A stretch of 64,000 nt of DNA from JBMFVE01 sp049966155 (GTDB taxonomy: Bacteria; Bacteroidota; Ignavibacteria; Kryptoniales; JAKASW01), in assembly GCA_049966155.1 (NCBI GenBank), contig JBMFVE010000001.1, forward strand, positions 682,001 through 746,000, in the 5' to 3' direction. The first letter of the stretch is position 1. Every line of letters begins with the position of its first letter. The translations under genes and the position numbers were made by a program. Below, one piece after another: positions 1-7,514 of this stretch. The notes below the pieces were generated by a model, which saw only the letters and a list, made by a program, of their open reading frames with translations, searched no databases and was not told the origin of the DNA.

Positions 1-71
1 AGTGTAAAATTCTCAGTGGTAATTTGTCCGTCGGTCACAACTACAGAAACATCAGCGCGCCGATATCCAAC
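1..71 (-). other. Out-of-frame continuation of the TonB-receptor coding sequence
   Basis: On the minus strand, from base 71 to the window edge, a different frame from the preceding fragment reads V-G-Y-R-R-A-D-V-S-V-V-V-T-D-G-Q. This is what normally follows the A-G-x-H-T-L-R segment of a CarboxypepD_reg-like domain (usual consensus ...TLRVSYIGYR...). It is therefore the rest of the same gene, shifted out of frame near base 72. The remaining plug and barrel would lie beyond the window. Confidence 0.65.
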
Positions 72-645
72 TCCTCAGTGTGTGAGTCCCCGCAGGAATA
101 TTTTCAATCAAATAGTAACCATTTGCATCTGCAGAGGCTCCCATAGTTGTGCCCAGAACAAGTATGTTCGCAAATGCCACAGGTGACCCGTTCTGATCTA
201 CAACCCTGCCTTTTACACTTCCCTTCCCTTGTTGAACCAACGATCTTTCAGTGATCACAACCTGGTTGTTTTCTTGAGGAATCCACGCGAGGTCGGTGTT
301 ACTAAGTGTTTTATCCAGGGCTTCCGCCAAAGGCGCATTCTCAATATTCACACTAATTCGTCTTTCTACAGGAACAATCTCTTCACTGTATGAAAAACGA
401 ACATCTGTCTTTGCCGCTATTATGTCAAGAGCCACCTGCAGTGGTACATTGCTTAATTTCAGGCTGAGTGGTGTATTGAGGTAAAGAGTCTTATCTGATG
501 ATGGAACAATTACAGTTGCCTCTTTCCATTGATCGGTCGACAAATATGAGGCGGACGTCGGCATAAGCTGAAAACTTGCATTGGCAGCAATCACAACAGA
601 AAAGAAGACTGCCAGTCCGACTGCAAAATCATAAGTGTTTCTCAT
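52..645 (-). CDS. TonB-dependent (SusC/FecA-like) receptor, N-terminal fragment, frameshifted
   Basis: The 197-residue reading frame has an N-terminal signal peptide (to about residue 26), a secretin/TonB short N-terminal (STN) domain at about residues 55-115, and the beginning of a CarboxypepD_reg-like beta-sandwich from about residue 143 (GSVKGRVVDQNGSPV, then GYYLIENIPAGTHTL). Such proteins are outer-membrane importers whose STN domain signals to a FecR-type anti-sigma factor. The product ends abruptly as S-W-I-S-A-R-stop; the expected family sequence resumes in another frame (bases 71 to 1), so one indel near base 72 breaks the gene. An AGGAGG ribosome site sits 7 bases before ATG 645. 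The gene overlaps the end of fecR by 17 bases, the usual sigma/FecR/receptor order. It is either a real pseudogene or an assembly error. Confidence 0.8.
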   Translation of the reverse strand: MRNTYDFAVGLAVFFSVVIAANASFQLMPTSASYLSTDQWKEATVIVPSSDKTLYLNTPLSLKLSNVPLQVALDIIAAKTDVRFSYSEEIVPVERRISVNIENAPLAEALDKTLSNTDLAWIPQENNQVVITERSLVQQGKGSVKGRVVDQNGSPVAFANILVLGTTMGASADANGYYLIENIPAGTHTLRSWISAR

Positions 646-1750
646 AGTGATCCTCCTTGTTTGTTTTATCCCACCTTAAATGTGGTTTCGAAGGGAGTAA
701 AATAACCGAATCGTTCGAATCCCTGTATGTGATGTTTAAAGAAAGAGCAATTATATTGAGTACTTCGTTTGCGGATTCTTTTTTTGTCAACGTGGCTGTA
801 ATTGTTCTAGATAAAATTGAAGAATCCGCCGTAAATATCTTTATTCCGTATTCGTGCCAAATTTGTCTTACCACATCCTTCATTGCTGTATTGCGCAGAA
901 TGATTTTACCCTCAGTCCAGGCAATGGCTTGATTTAGATCCACATGTTTCAGCTTAACAATAGTGCCATTTTGATCTAAACTTATGCCTTCTCCAGCAGA
1001 TACCCGTACCGCAGACTGACCTCCCTCTGACTGAACCGAGACTGTTCCTTCTGCCACAACCACATCAGTTTTACCATCGTCAGGCCATGATCTGACATCA
1101 AACCTGGTACCAAGGTCTTTGATCACGGCTTTGCTGGTGTGTACTACGAAAGGGGAAGATGAATTATGGACCACATCGAAGTATGCTTCTCCGCTTAAGT
1201 AAACCTCACGTGTTCTATCAGCATTTTCAACATAACTTATCTTGCTCGATGAATTCAGTATTATCCTGGTACCGTCATCAAACTTCAAATCCACCTTCTG
1301 TCCGTTGCGCGTGGAAACTTCCTTCAGCAAGAACTGGGGGGAGGTTGGCATACGATCTTTTTGGAGGGCCATTTCTTTAGCGCTCCTTAAGATGTAGAGA
1401 CTTCCAATGAGGGCAAGCACGACCGCAGCCGCCTTAAGGAGCAAAACGGCATAGGATGAAACAAATGTTTTTTTCCGAGATGGAAGATTCAATATCCGAA
1501 GTCCGTTTCTTGAAGCTTTAGAAGATTCCAGGTCATCAATGGTCATTTTGAACTTTTGCAGGGCAACGCCTGTATTCCAGTGTTCTCTCAGCTCTCGAGA
1601 AAACTCCCAGATTTTCCTTAGTTCCTCAAACTCTGGCTGATTCTTGCTGATCCAGTGTTCAATTTGTTTTTTTTCGATATCTGTACACTTTCCGGAAAAA
1701 TACCTTCCAAGAAGCTTATAGATTTTGGCAGACATCATTTTCATGCTCAC
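629..1750 (-). CDS. FecR-family anti-sigma factor / transmembrane sensor
   Basis: This inner-membrane regulator relays the state of an outer-membrane receptor to an ECF sigma factor. About 373 residues: an N-terminal DUF4880-like cytoplasmic segment (about 10-55), one membrane helix (about 99-121), a periplasmic FecR domain (about 145-245, with G-Q-K-V-D-L-K-F-D-D-G-T), and a C-terminal DUF4974-like STN-interacting domain (about 280-360). The longest frame starts with GTG at 1750; an AGGTGAG motif lies too close for that start and better serves the ATG at 1738 or 1735. It sits between the sigma gene and the receptor gene, both of which are damaged, while this frame is intact. Family assignment is firm; the ligand sensed is unknown. 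Confidence 0.88.
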   Translation of the reverse strand: MSMKMMSAKIYKLLGRYFSGKCTDIEKKQIEHWISKNQPEFEELRKIWEFSRELREHWNTGVALQKFKMTIDDLESSKASRNGLRILNLPSRKKTFVSSYAVLLLKAAAVVLALIGSLYILRSAKEMALQKDRMPTSPQFLLKEVSTRNGQKVDLKFDDGTRIILNSSSKISYVENADRTREVYLSGEAYFDVVHNSSSPFVVHTSKAVIKDLGTRFDVRSWPDDGKTDVVVAEGTVSVQSEGGQSAVRVSAGEGISLDQNGTIVKLKHVDLNQAIAWTEGKIILRNTAMKDVVRQIWHEYGIKIFTADSSILSRTITATLTKKESANEVLNIIALSLNITYRDSNDSVILLPSKPHLRWDKTNKEDHYEKHL

Positions 1751-1788
1751 CTATTATTAATACAGCTGAAAGGGAATTTACCCCTACT

Positions 1789-2067
1789 CTATTTTCTGAA
1801 TTTTAGCAACTGCTTCCGAAGAATTTTAAGTGCTCTGGCTATCTGATGTTCCACCGTCCTGACAGAAATTCCCATCACTTCAGAAATTTCAGGATATGTC
1901 AACCCTTCTTCTCTATTCAACTTAAAGACGATTTTCGTTTTCTTTGGAAGCCTCGCAATTGCCATCGAAAGAGCTGCCATAAGTTCTTTATCTTCAAGAG
2001 TGCTCAGCAAATCCGTTCCAGAAGTAACCTGAACAAGCTCATCCACCGAACCACCGCGTTTGTTCAC
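1789..2067 (-). CDS. ECF sigma factor, region 4 fragment after the TGA
   Basis: This 92-residue open frame has sigma region 4 with its helix-turn-helix (T-Y-P-E-I-S-E-V-M-G-I-S-V-R-T-V-E-H). The first ATG after the stop is at 2067, inside the inter-domain linker; 66 further in-frame bases (2068-2133) also code for family-like sequence. Translation would need reinitiation. A region 4 fragment can still bind core polymerase or FecR, so residual activity cannot be excluded. Confidence 0.6.
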   Translation of the reverse strand: MNKRGGSVDELVQVTSGTDLLSTLEDKELMAALSMAIARLPKKTKIVFKLNREEGLTYPEISEVMGISVRTVEHQIARALKILRKQLLKFRK

Positions 2068-2133
2068 GCGTTGCGTCTTCAGATAATTGAATGCTTGATT
2101 TTTTGCAGCCTTAAAGAGGTACGATCTTACCGC

Positions 2134-2367
2134 TCACTGAGGATTCCAGTGATCTTTGTTGAGCCATATTTTCACAAATATTTCCTGGACAAGGTCGTCA
2201 ACATCCAATCTTGAGCCAACGAGTGAATGTACAAACCTGCACAGCCCTTCATAGTGCTGATCAAATAAAACCGCCAGAGCTTGTTTATCCCCGTTCCGTA
2301 TTCTTTCCACCAGGTTATCATCTTCCACCCTGGCAGAAGAGTCCGATATATCCTCTGGTAGAGGCAT
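2134..2367 (-). CDS. ECF sigma factor, region 2 fragment before the TGA
   Basis: This 77-residue open frame holds sigma region 2, the part that binds core polymerase and the -10 element, including the acidic D-V-D-D-L-V-Q-E motif. It ends at the in-frame TGA described for the whole gene. No clear ribosome site precedes ATG 2367. Alone it would lack -35 recognition. Confidence 0.6.
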   Translation of the reverse strand: MPLPEDISDSSARVEDDNLVERIRNGDKQALAVLFDQHYEGLCRFVHSLVGSRLDVDDLVQEIFVKIWLNKDHWNPQ

Positions 2368-2430
2368 AACGATATGATTTTAGAAAGATTTTAGTTAATA
2401 AACAATTACATCGTGTTATGATTTACCTTC

Positions 2431-2445
2431 TATCAAGGTTTGATA
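2431..2445. promoter_or_regulatory. Short inverted repeat between divergent genes
   Basis: TATCAA-GGT-TTGATA is a perfect 6-base inverted repeat with a 3-base spacer, in the 191-base region between the sigma gene (minus) and the C1 peptidase gene (plus). It could be an operator. Nothing in the sequence names the regulator, and a repeat this short can arise by chance in AT-rich DNA. Confidence 0.25.
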
Positions 2446-2558
2446 ATGACAACATGAACAAATAAATTTTGTTCTATGGAAAAACATTTTAACCTGCGCC
2501 TATGTCATTTAACTAAATAACTAAACAAAAAGTCATTAGAGAAAAGAGGTGGCTATTT

Positions 2559-3800
2559 ATGAAAACTTTTGCTATTACCTTGGAGCTTCTGATCCTTTTC
2601 TTTTATGGGAATTCTTTTTCCCAAACAGTTCAACACGACACCGCTTTTTTCGTTGTACCAAAAAATGAATTTTACGACTCAATAAAGACCGCACTTGAAA
2701 GATTTTACAATCAGAAGGATACCATTACACCCGTCGAAAGGGTTATTCGCCCCGATTTCAGTAAATTTAACCCCCCGAAATCAGTCGACGAATTTGTCCA
2801 GTATTGGCACAACCCCCCCATATCCCAGGGAAACACAGGAACGTGCTGGTGCTTTTCAACTACTTCATTCTTAGAATCGGAAATATACCGCCTGACAGGA
2901 AGAAAGGTTAAACTTTCAGAAATGTACACAGTCTACTGGGAATATGTAGAAAAATCTCTTGGATATGTTCGTTCAAGAGGTAGACAGGAATTCGGCGAAG
3001 GCTCGGAGGCAAATGCTGTAATCCGAGCATGGAAAAATCACGGAATTGTGCCAGAACAAGATTACACAGGGCTGTTGAACGGTCAGCCTTTTCATGACCA
3101 CTCGAAATTATTCGCCGAACTCGATTCGTTTCTGCGATCTGTAAAAAAATCCAATGCATGGGATGAAACTTTGGTGGAAAATACGGTCAAATCCATCCTC
3201 AACCATTACATGGGGAGGCCGCCTGAAAAAATTAACATTGATGGAAAATTAATGACCCCAAAGGAGTATCTCGATCAAATTTTAAAACTGAATCTGGACG
3301 ACTACATATCCCTCGTTTCTTTTTCTGACCGTCCATATTACACCTGGGTTGAATACAATGTACCGGATAACTGGTGGCACAGCAAAGAGTACTTTAACGT
3401 CCCCTTACATGAATTTATGAATGCTATTAAGAACGCCGTTCGCTCCGGTTACACAATGGAAATCTGGGGAGATGTTTCAGAACCCGGAATTGATGGCCAT
3501 GCTGGCATCGCTGTAATCCCTTCCTTTGACATTCCCCCGCAATACATTGATGCTAACGCCCGCATCTTCAGATTCTACAACCATACAACGACAGATGACC
3601 ATGGTATACATCTTGTCGGTTACCTGAATAAAGACGGCAAAGATTGGTATCTGATAAAGGATTCCGGCTCCAGTGCGAGAAACAACAATCTTCACCCCGG
3701 ATATTATTTCTACAATGAGGACTACATAAAACTTAAAATGCTTGGAATCATGATTTCCAAAAGTGCAATACCTCAAATCTTGAGCAAAATGAAGCAATAA
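2559..3800 (+). CDS. Secreted C1-family (bleomycin hydrolase/PepC-like) cysteine peptidase
   Basis: A 413-residue papain-fold peptidase with a signal peptide (about residues 1-22), so probably periplasmic or exported. The active-site block Q90-G-N-T-G-T-C96-W-C-F-S has the papain spacing of oxyanion Gln and nucleophilic Cys. The histidine block is D-D-H348-G-I-H-L-V-G-Y. The position of the catalytic Asn reads K-D368-S-G rather than the usual K/E-N-S-W. The C-terminus (Y-I-K-L-K-M-L-G-I-M-I-S-K-S-A-I-P) resembles the end of bleomycin-hydrolase-like enzymes. An AGAGGTGG ribosome site precedes ATG 2559. It stands alone, divergent from the sigma locus and upstream of two tRNA genes. Peptidase fold is certain, substrate unknown. 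Confidence 0.85.
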   Translation: MKTFAITLELLILFFYGNSFSQTVQHDTAFFVVPKNEFYDSIKTALERFYNQKDTITPVERVIRPDFSKFNPPKSVDEFVQYWHNPPISQGNTGTCWCFSTTSFLESEIYRLTGRKVKLSEMYTVYWEYVEKSLGYVRSRGRQEFGEGSEANAVIRAWKNHGIVPEQDYTGLLNGQPFHDHSKLFAELDSFLRSVKKSNAWDETLVENTVKSILNHYMGRPPEKINIDGKLMTPKEYLDQILKLNLDDYISLVSFSDRPYYTWVEYNVPDNWWHSKEYFNVPLHEFMNAIKNAVRSGYTMEIWGDVSEPGIDGHAGIAVIPSFDIPPQYIDANARIFRFYNHTTTDDHGIHLVGYLNKDGKDWYLIKDSGSSARNNNLHPGYYFYNEDYIKLKMLGIMISKSAIPQILSKMKQ

Positions 3801-3892
3801 ATTTTTTCAACCATCTGACTTCGTAAGGATTTTTGCCGAGTCAACCCAAAAGTTGGTAAATTGTGAGAGATGGCTTAAATTTACATAGAAAC

Positions 3893-3965
3893 TGCCCGGT
3901 GGTGTAATTGGCAACACGCCTGACTCTGGATCAGGAAAGTCTAGGTTCGAGCCCTAGCCGGGCAG
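3893..3965 (+). tRNA. tRNA-Gln (anticodon CUG)
   Basis: The 73-base cloverleaf folds completely: acceptor TGCCCGG/CCGGGCA, D arm GTGT/ACAC, anticodon stem CCTGA/TCAGG with loop CTCTGGA (anticodon CTG), five-base variable loop, T arm CTAGG/CCTAG with loop TTCGAGC, discriminator G. CCA is not encoded. It reads glutamine codon CAG. Confidence 0.95.
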
Positions 3966-4010
3966 CGCCTCTCCTCCAGAGAGGAGGAAAAAATTAATGC
4001 TTAATCCAAC

Positions 4011-4083
4011 GGCGCTATCGTCTAGTGGCCCAGGACGTCGCCCTCTCAAGGCGAAAACACGGGTTCAACTCCCGTTAGCGCTA
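4011..4083 (+). tRNA. tRNA-Glu (anticodon CUC)
   Basis: A 73-base cloverleaf beginning with the tRNA-Glu-typical GGCGCTATCGTCTAGTGG. The anticodon stem is TCGCC/GGCGA with loop CTCTCAA (anticodon CTC, codon GAG). The T arm is ACGGG/CCCGT with loop TTCAACT. The acceptor closes with a G-T pair at the end. CCA is not encoded. It lies 45 bases after tRNA-Gln and probably shares its transcript; a small CCTCTC/GAGAGG hairpin lies between them. Confidence 0.95.
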
Positions 4084-4170
4084 CACGCGAATTCGAAATC
4101 AGAACTCCCCACACACAACTCAATTGCCAATTACTACAAGCTCCCCCAGCAAGATATCAGTTATACACTA

Positions 4171-5028
4171 TTAACGATGGTAGGATTTGCTTGACAATAG
4201 CGAGAGCAGTTCATTTCTCTCCATGTTCGCAGTCGCGACGCAAATATTGCCGTTATGTGCCCACACTGCTTGCAAATCGCCGTTGGAGTCATACGTCCAG
4301 TACCAATTCTCGCCAGAAATACTCTTAATGCACCCAAGAGGAAGTCTGAGCACCCTGGCATCAAGGTATTCTTTAGGGAAAGCAAGAATATAAACGTATG
4401 TATCTCCCATTTTGTAAATCACATGCACGATTGGCCTATTATCACCATCGGTTATCGTTGCACCAACCCAATCAACGTTCGGTATTGACGGAATGTAGAC
4501 TGAATAGCCCACTTTTTCTTTCAGGTAAGCCAACACGTCGGAAATTGCTTTGGACGTTATTTTCGGTTTCATTGTTCCGCTAAGTACACTCTGAAAATTG
4601 TTCTCCGCAGCAGATAAAGCATCCATATTTTCTGCCTTTAGTGAAACAGATGACGGGTGTCCCCCGCTCTCTGTCAAGGTGTTTGACCTGTTGAGAACAA
4701 ACAAAGTGATAGCAATCAGAACGACCACTCCAAATGCAAGCAGCGGCTGAAAAAAACTGTTACTAAGTAATGAACTCCATAAGTTAAATGTGTGACCTGC
4801 ATTGCCAGATGAGTTAATTTGAATCAAAATTGCCTGCTGAAGCTCATACGGAACCTCCACCCATGTAATCTTTCGCTTGATATATGCCTTCGTAAGTTTC
4901 TCGAGCTCATATTCATCCCTGCATTCGGAGCATATTTCTATGTGTTCAAAAAATTCAGCAGACTGCTCCTTGCTCAGTTCGTTATCAACAGCTCCAGTCA
5001 TCAACTCGCGTGATTCTCTGCAATCCAA
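4171..5028 (-). CDS. Zinc-binding (ZAS) anti-sigma factor with putative zf-HC2 domain
   Basis: A 285-residue membrane-anchored anti-sigma factor. The N-terminal zinc-finger signature H-I-E-I-C-S-E-C (HxxxCxxC, residues about 29-36) is typical of ZAS-type factors that hold their sigma factor and release it on redox or envelope stress. One membrane helix follows at about residues 93-114, then a roughly 170-residue extracytoplasmic domain not recognised here. Translation probably begins at TTG 5028: GAGGAGA lies 8-10 bases upstream and the frame has no earlier plausible start. It lies 21 bases downstream of the sigma gene it should control (5050-5628), in one operon. Confidence 0.85.
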   Translation of the reverse strand: MDCRESRELMTGAVDNELSKEQSAEFFEHIEICSECRDEYELEKLTKAYIKRKITWVEVPYELQQAILIQINSSGNAGHTFNLWSSLLSNSFFQPLLAFGVVVLIAITLFVLNRSNTLTESGGHPSSVSLKAENMDALSAAENNFQSVLSGTMKPKITSKAISDVLAYLKEKVGYSVYIPSIPNVDWVGATITDGDNRPIVHVIYKMGDTYVYILAFPKEYLDARVLRLPLGCIKSISGENWYWTYDSNGDLQAVWAHNGNICVATANMERNELLSLLSSKSYHR

Positions 5029-5049
5029 CGCTATCTTCTCCTCATCACA

Positions 5050-5628
5050 TCAGTCCGACTCATCACTGAGATCTCTATATCCATGCTGCAATGCATAATG
5101 CCTTAACGATTCTCTGAGCATTTTCCTGCCGCGATGTAAACGAGATCTCACGGTGCCTATAGGTATCTCAATAAAGTCAGCAATTTCCTCATAAGTATAT
5201 CCCTCGATATCGCAAAGTATAACCACTGTTCTAAACTCCTCCGGTAAATCCTGAAGAGCCTTCGCAACTTCATCTTCAAAAAGGTTGCCAAATATCTTCT
5301 CCTGGAGATCATTTGTGTCAACAACCGAACCCTTGACGGTTGCGTAGAAATCTTTTATTTCATCGTAATCAACCTTATCGGGCTCTTTCGACTCTCTCCT
5401 ATAGCGGTTGATGTACGAGTTCTTCATTATTCGGAACAACCACGCCTTGGCGTTTGTTCCCTGAGAATACTTATCAAAAAACCTATAGGCTTTCATATAG
5501 GTCTCCTGAACTAGATCTTTGGCATCATCAGGATCTCCTGTCATCCTGAGCGCAAAGTTATACAGGGCACCCATGTGTGGCAGCATCTCTTTTGTAAATT
5601 CTTTATGTTTATCCTGCATTTGGTTCAT
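5050..5628 (-). CDS. ECF sigma factor, SigR/RpoE/SigH type
   Basis: About 192 residues. Region 2 has D-P-D-D-A-K-D-L-V-Q-E-T-Y-M-K-A-Y and A-W-L-F-R-I-M-K-N-S-Y-I-N, very like the actinobacterial SigR/SigH group; region 4 has E-I-P-I-G-T-V-R-S-R-L-H-R-G-R. Those relatives answer to thiol or envelope stress through a zinc anti-sigma factor, and exactly such a gene follows. The open frame extends to TTG 5637, but ATG 5628 (or 5619) is the likelier start; no strong ribosome site is visible. A sigma-70-like promoter lies just upstream (5682-5710). Function as a transcription factor is firm; the stress sensed is inferred. Confidence 0.9.
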   Translation of the reverse strand: MNQMQDKHKEFTKEMLPHMGALYNFALRMTGDPDDAKDLVQETYMKAYRFFDKYSQGTNAKAWLFRIMKNSYINRYRRESKEPDKVDYDEIKDFYATVKGSVVDTNDLQEKIFGNLFEDEVAKALQDLPEEFRTVVILCDIEGYTYEEIADFIEIPIGTVRSRLHRGRKMLRESLRHYALQHGYRDLSDESD

Positions 5629-5681
5629 CAACACCAAAAACGACTGTTATTGATATTCTTTTCTCCTCACATACTTTGCTC

Positions 5682-5710
5682 AGTATAACACGCAAATGAA
5701 ACTAAGGCAA
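5682..5710 (-). promoter_or_regulatory. Sigma-70-like promoter of the SigR-like sigma operon
   Basis: On the minus strand TTGCCT is followed by a 17-base spacer and TATACT, close to the housekeeping consensus. Transcription would start near base 5675, about 47 bases before ATG 5628. Spacing and position support it. Confidence 0.55.
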
Positions 5711-5844
5711 GAGTGAAACTCCTGAACCATAATTAACATCTAACAAAAACATGTAAAAAGAAACTTCAATCTGTACTAATAAATTGATTTGTTGAGAACT
5801 TAACATTAAAATTAACTACAGGAAATTACAACTGGAGAAAAGAA

Positions 5845-6792
5845 ATGAAAACAAAGATATTGGGAAAAAACGGTCCGGAGCTATCGGTCATCGGGTTCGG
5901 TGCATGGGCAATAGGAGGCCCTTGGGAATATGGGTGGGGACCTGTAGATGATGAATCTTCCAAAAAAGCTATAAGAAAGGCACTTGATCTCGGAATTAAC
6001 TGGATTGATACCGCTGCAGTTTACGGGCTGGGCCATTCAGAAGAAGTGGTGGCTGAAGCAATTAAAGGAAAAAGGCACGAGGTGTTTGTCGCAACAAAAT
6101 GCGGTCTCGTGTGGGACGACAGGAAAAGAGTGACTCGATCAATTAAACCCGAAAGTATTCGAAAAGAAATCGAGGGGAGTTTGCGCAGGTTGAAAACTGA
6201 TCATGTAGATCTTTACCAGATACACTGGTACGATGAAGTTACACCTGTAGAAGATGCTTGGGAAATGATGGCAAAGCTCCAGAATGAGGGAAAAGCACGG
6301 TATATCGGTGTATCAAATTTTGATGTGGCCCTTCTTATGAAATGCCAATCAATAGCTCCTGTGCAGTCGTTGCAACCGCCTTACAATTTACTCAAGCGTG
6401 ACGTTGAAAGAGAAATCCTGCCATATTGTCTTCGAAACGAAATCGGGGTTGTGGCTTACAGTCCTATGATGTCAGGGTTGCTAAGCGGAAAATATGATCC
6501 CAGAAAAGTTGCACCTGATGACTGGAGAAGGAGGGATAAAATGTTCCAGGAACCAATGCTGTCAAAAGCAATGACATTGGTGGAAAGGCTCAAGCCGATA
6601 GCTGTACGACACGGCAAAACCGTAGGTCAACTTTCCATTGCTTGGGTCATTGCTAACCCCGCGGTGACTTCTGCCATTGTTGGAGCAAGAACAGCAGAGC
6701 AGGTCCAGGAAAATGTGGACGCAGCTGATATGGTTTTAAATGAATCTGAATTATCCGAGATTGATAATATTCTCAAAGAAACCATGATTTGA
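5845..6792 (+). CDS. Aldo/keto reductase
   Basis: A 315-residue NADPH-dependent oxidoreductase of the AKR superfamily, cytoplasmic. The catalytic tetrad is visible: D55 (N-W-I-D-T-A), Y60 (V-Y-G-L-G-H-S-E), K85 (A-T-K-C-G-L) and H127 (Y-Q-I-H-W-Y). Length and the C-terminal NADPH-binding segment (I-V-G-A-R-T-A-E-Q) are normal for the family. It looks closest to the general stress/YajO-like reductases; the physiological carbonyl is unknown. An SGNH hydrolase starts at the next base after its stop, so the two are probably cotranscribed. Confidence 0.9.
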   Translation: MKTKILGKNGPELSVIGFGAWAIGGPWEYGWGPVDDESSKKAIRKALDLGINWIDTAAVYGLGHSEEVVAEAIKGKRHEVFVATKCGLVWDDRKRVTRSIKPESIRKEIEGSLRRLKTDHVDLYQIHWYDEVTPVEDAWEMMAKLQNEGKARYIGVSNFDVALLMKCQSIAPVQSLQPPYNLLKRDVEREILPYCLRNEIGVVAYSPMMSGLLSGKYDPRKVAPDDWRRRDKMFQEPMLSKAMTLVERLKPIAVRHGKTVGQLSIAWVIANPAVTSAIVGARTAEQVQENVDAADMVLNESELSEIDNILKETMI

Positions 6793-7488
6793 ATGAAACT
6801 TCTAAACCTTGTGTTTTTCTCCACTTTAGTTGTCGCATCTCAGAACTCCGCAAACCAGGTACCCTCTGAATTGAATACGATTGTTTTTTTAGGAGATTCG
6901 ATCACTGAAATGGGTGATGCGCCGATTGGCTTCATTACGTTAATACGAAATGCCTTCACCCATGCACATAGTATCAATGCTCCAAAAATAATTAACGCTG
7001 GCGTCAGCGGAAACAAAGTCACCGACCTGCAGGAGCGACTCGATCGAGATGTTATTAGCAAGAAACCTGCCGTGGTTATAATATATATCGGAATCAATGA
7101 CGTATGGCATTACGCACTCCCGGGCTTAAAGGGGACCCCAATAAACATTTACGAATCCGAACTCAAAAACATTGTAAACAAAATAAAAGGAGTCGGAGCA
7201 AAAGTACTTTTGTGTACTCCTACGGTAATTGGCGAAAGGCAACACGGTACAAACCCCCAGGATACCATTCTTGATGACTACTCTGCTGTAAGTGTTAAGG
7301 TTGCTTATGAGACAAATTCAATCCTGATTGATCTCCATTCGGCCTTCCTTAACTACCTCCGTAACCACAACCCTTATGATCTGCGAGAAGGTATTTTGAC
7401 TGTGGATGGAGTACACCTTAATAAAAAAGGGAATGAATTAGTAGCCTCTGAAATTTTAAAAGCATTGAGTGAGGAAAAGATTTTCTAA
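6793..7488 (+). CDS. SGNH/GDSL-family hydrolase, exported
   Basis: A 231-residue esterase/lipase-type hydrolase. The N-terminus is hydrophobic and looks like a signal peptide cleaved near residue 20. The four SGNH blocks are present: G-D-S36 (nucleophile), G70-V-S-G-N, G100-I-N102-D, and D205-G-V-H208. It is annotated broadly because this family covers esterases, thioesterases and carbohydrate deacetylases. The start ATG immediately follows the TGA of the aldo/keto reductase gene, so translational coupling is likely. Confidence 0.88.
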   Translation: MKLLNLVFFSTLVVASQNSANQVPSELNTIVFLGDSITEMGDAPIGFITLIRNAFTHAHSINAPKIINAGVSGNKVTDLQERLDRDVISKKPAVVIIYIGINDVWHYALPGLKGTPINIYESELKNIVNKIKGVGAKVLLCTPTVIGERQHGTNPQDTILDDYSAVSVKVAYETNSILIDLHSAFLNYLRNHNPYDLREGILTVDGVHLNKKGNELVASEILKALSEEKIF

Positions 7489-7514
7489 TCCGGCGTTGAC
7501 AAATTGTCAGGATA

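Larger units (their letters stand above)
1789..2367 (-). pseudogene. ECF sigma-70 family sigma factor interrupted by an in-frame TGA
   Basis: Read through the stop, this is a complete ECF sigma factor of about 192 residues in one frame: sigma region 2 (D-V-D-D-L-V-Q-E-I-F-V-K-I-W) and region 4 (L-P-K-K-T-K-I-V-F then G-L-T-Y-P-E-I-S-E-V-M-G-I-S). A TGA at 2136-2134 splits it after N-P-Q; the next codons read A-V-R-S-Y-L-F-K-A-A-K, the normal linker of Bacteroidota FecI-like sigma factors, so no indel is involved. A GGA (Gly) to TGA change is the simplest explanation. Other genes in the window end in TGA, so stop-codon reassignment is unlikely. The expected partner is the adjacent FecR protein. 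Confidence 0.8.

Noticed and set aside
2134..2136. TGA as a reassigned or selenocysteine codon
   Set aside because: Other genes in the window (for example at 6790-6792 and 42202-42204) use TGA as stop, and the position is normally Gly in relatives, so mutation or error is simpler.
3997..4194. 65-codon plus-strand frame covering tRNA-Glu
   Set aside because: It runs through the tRNA gene and has no recognisable protein features.
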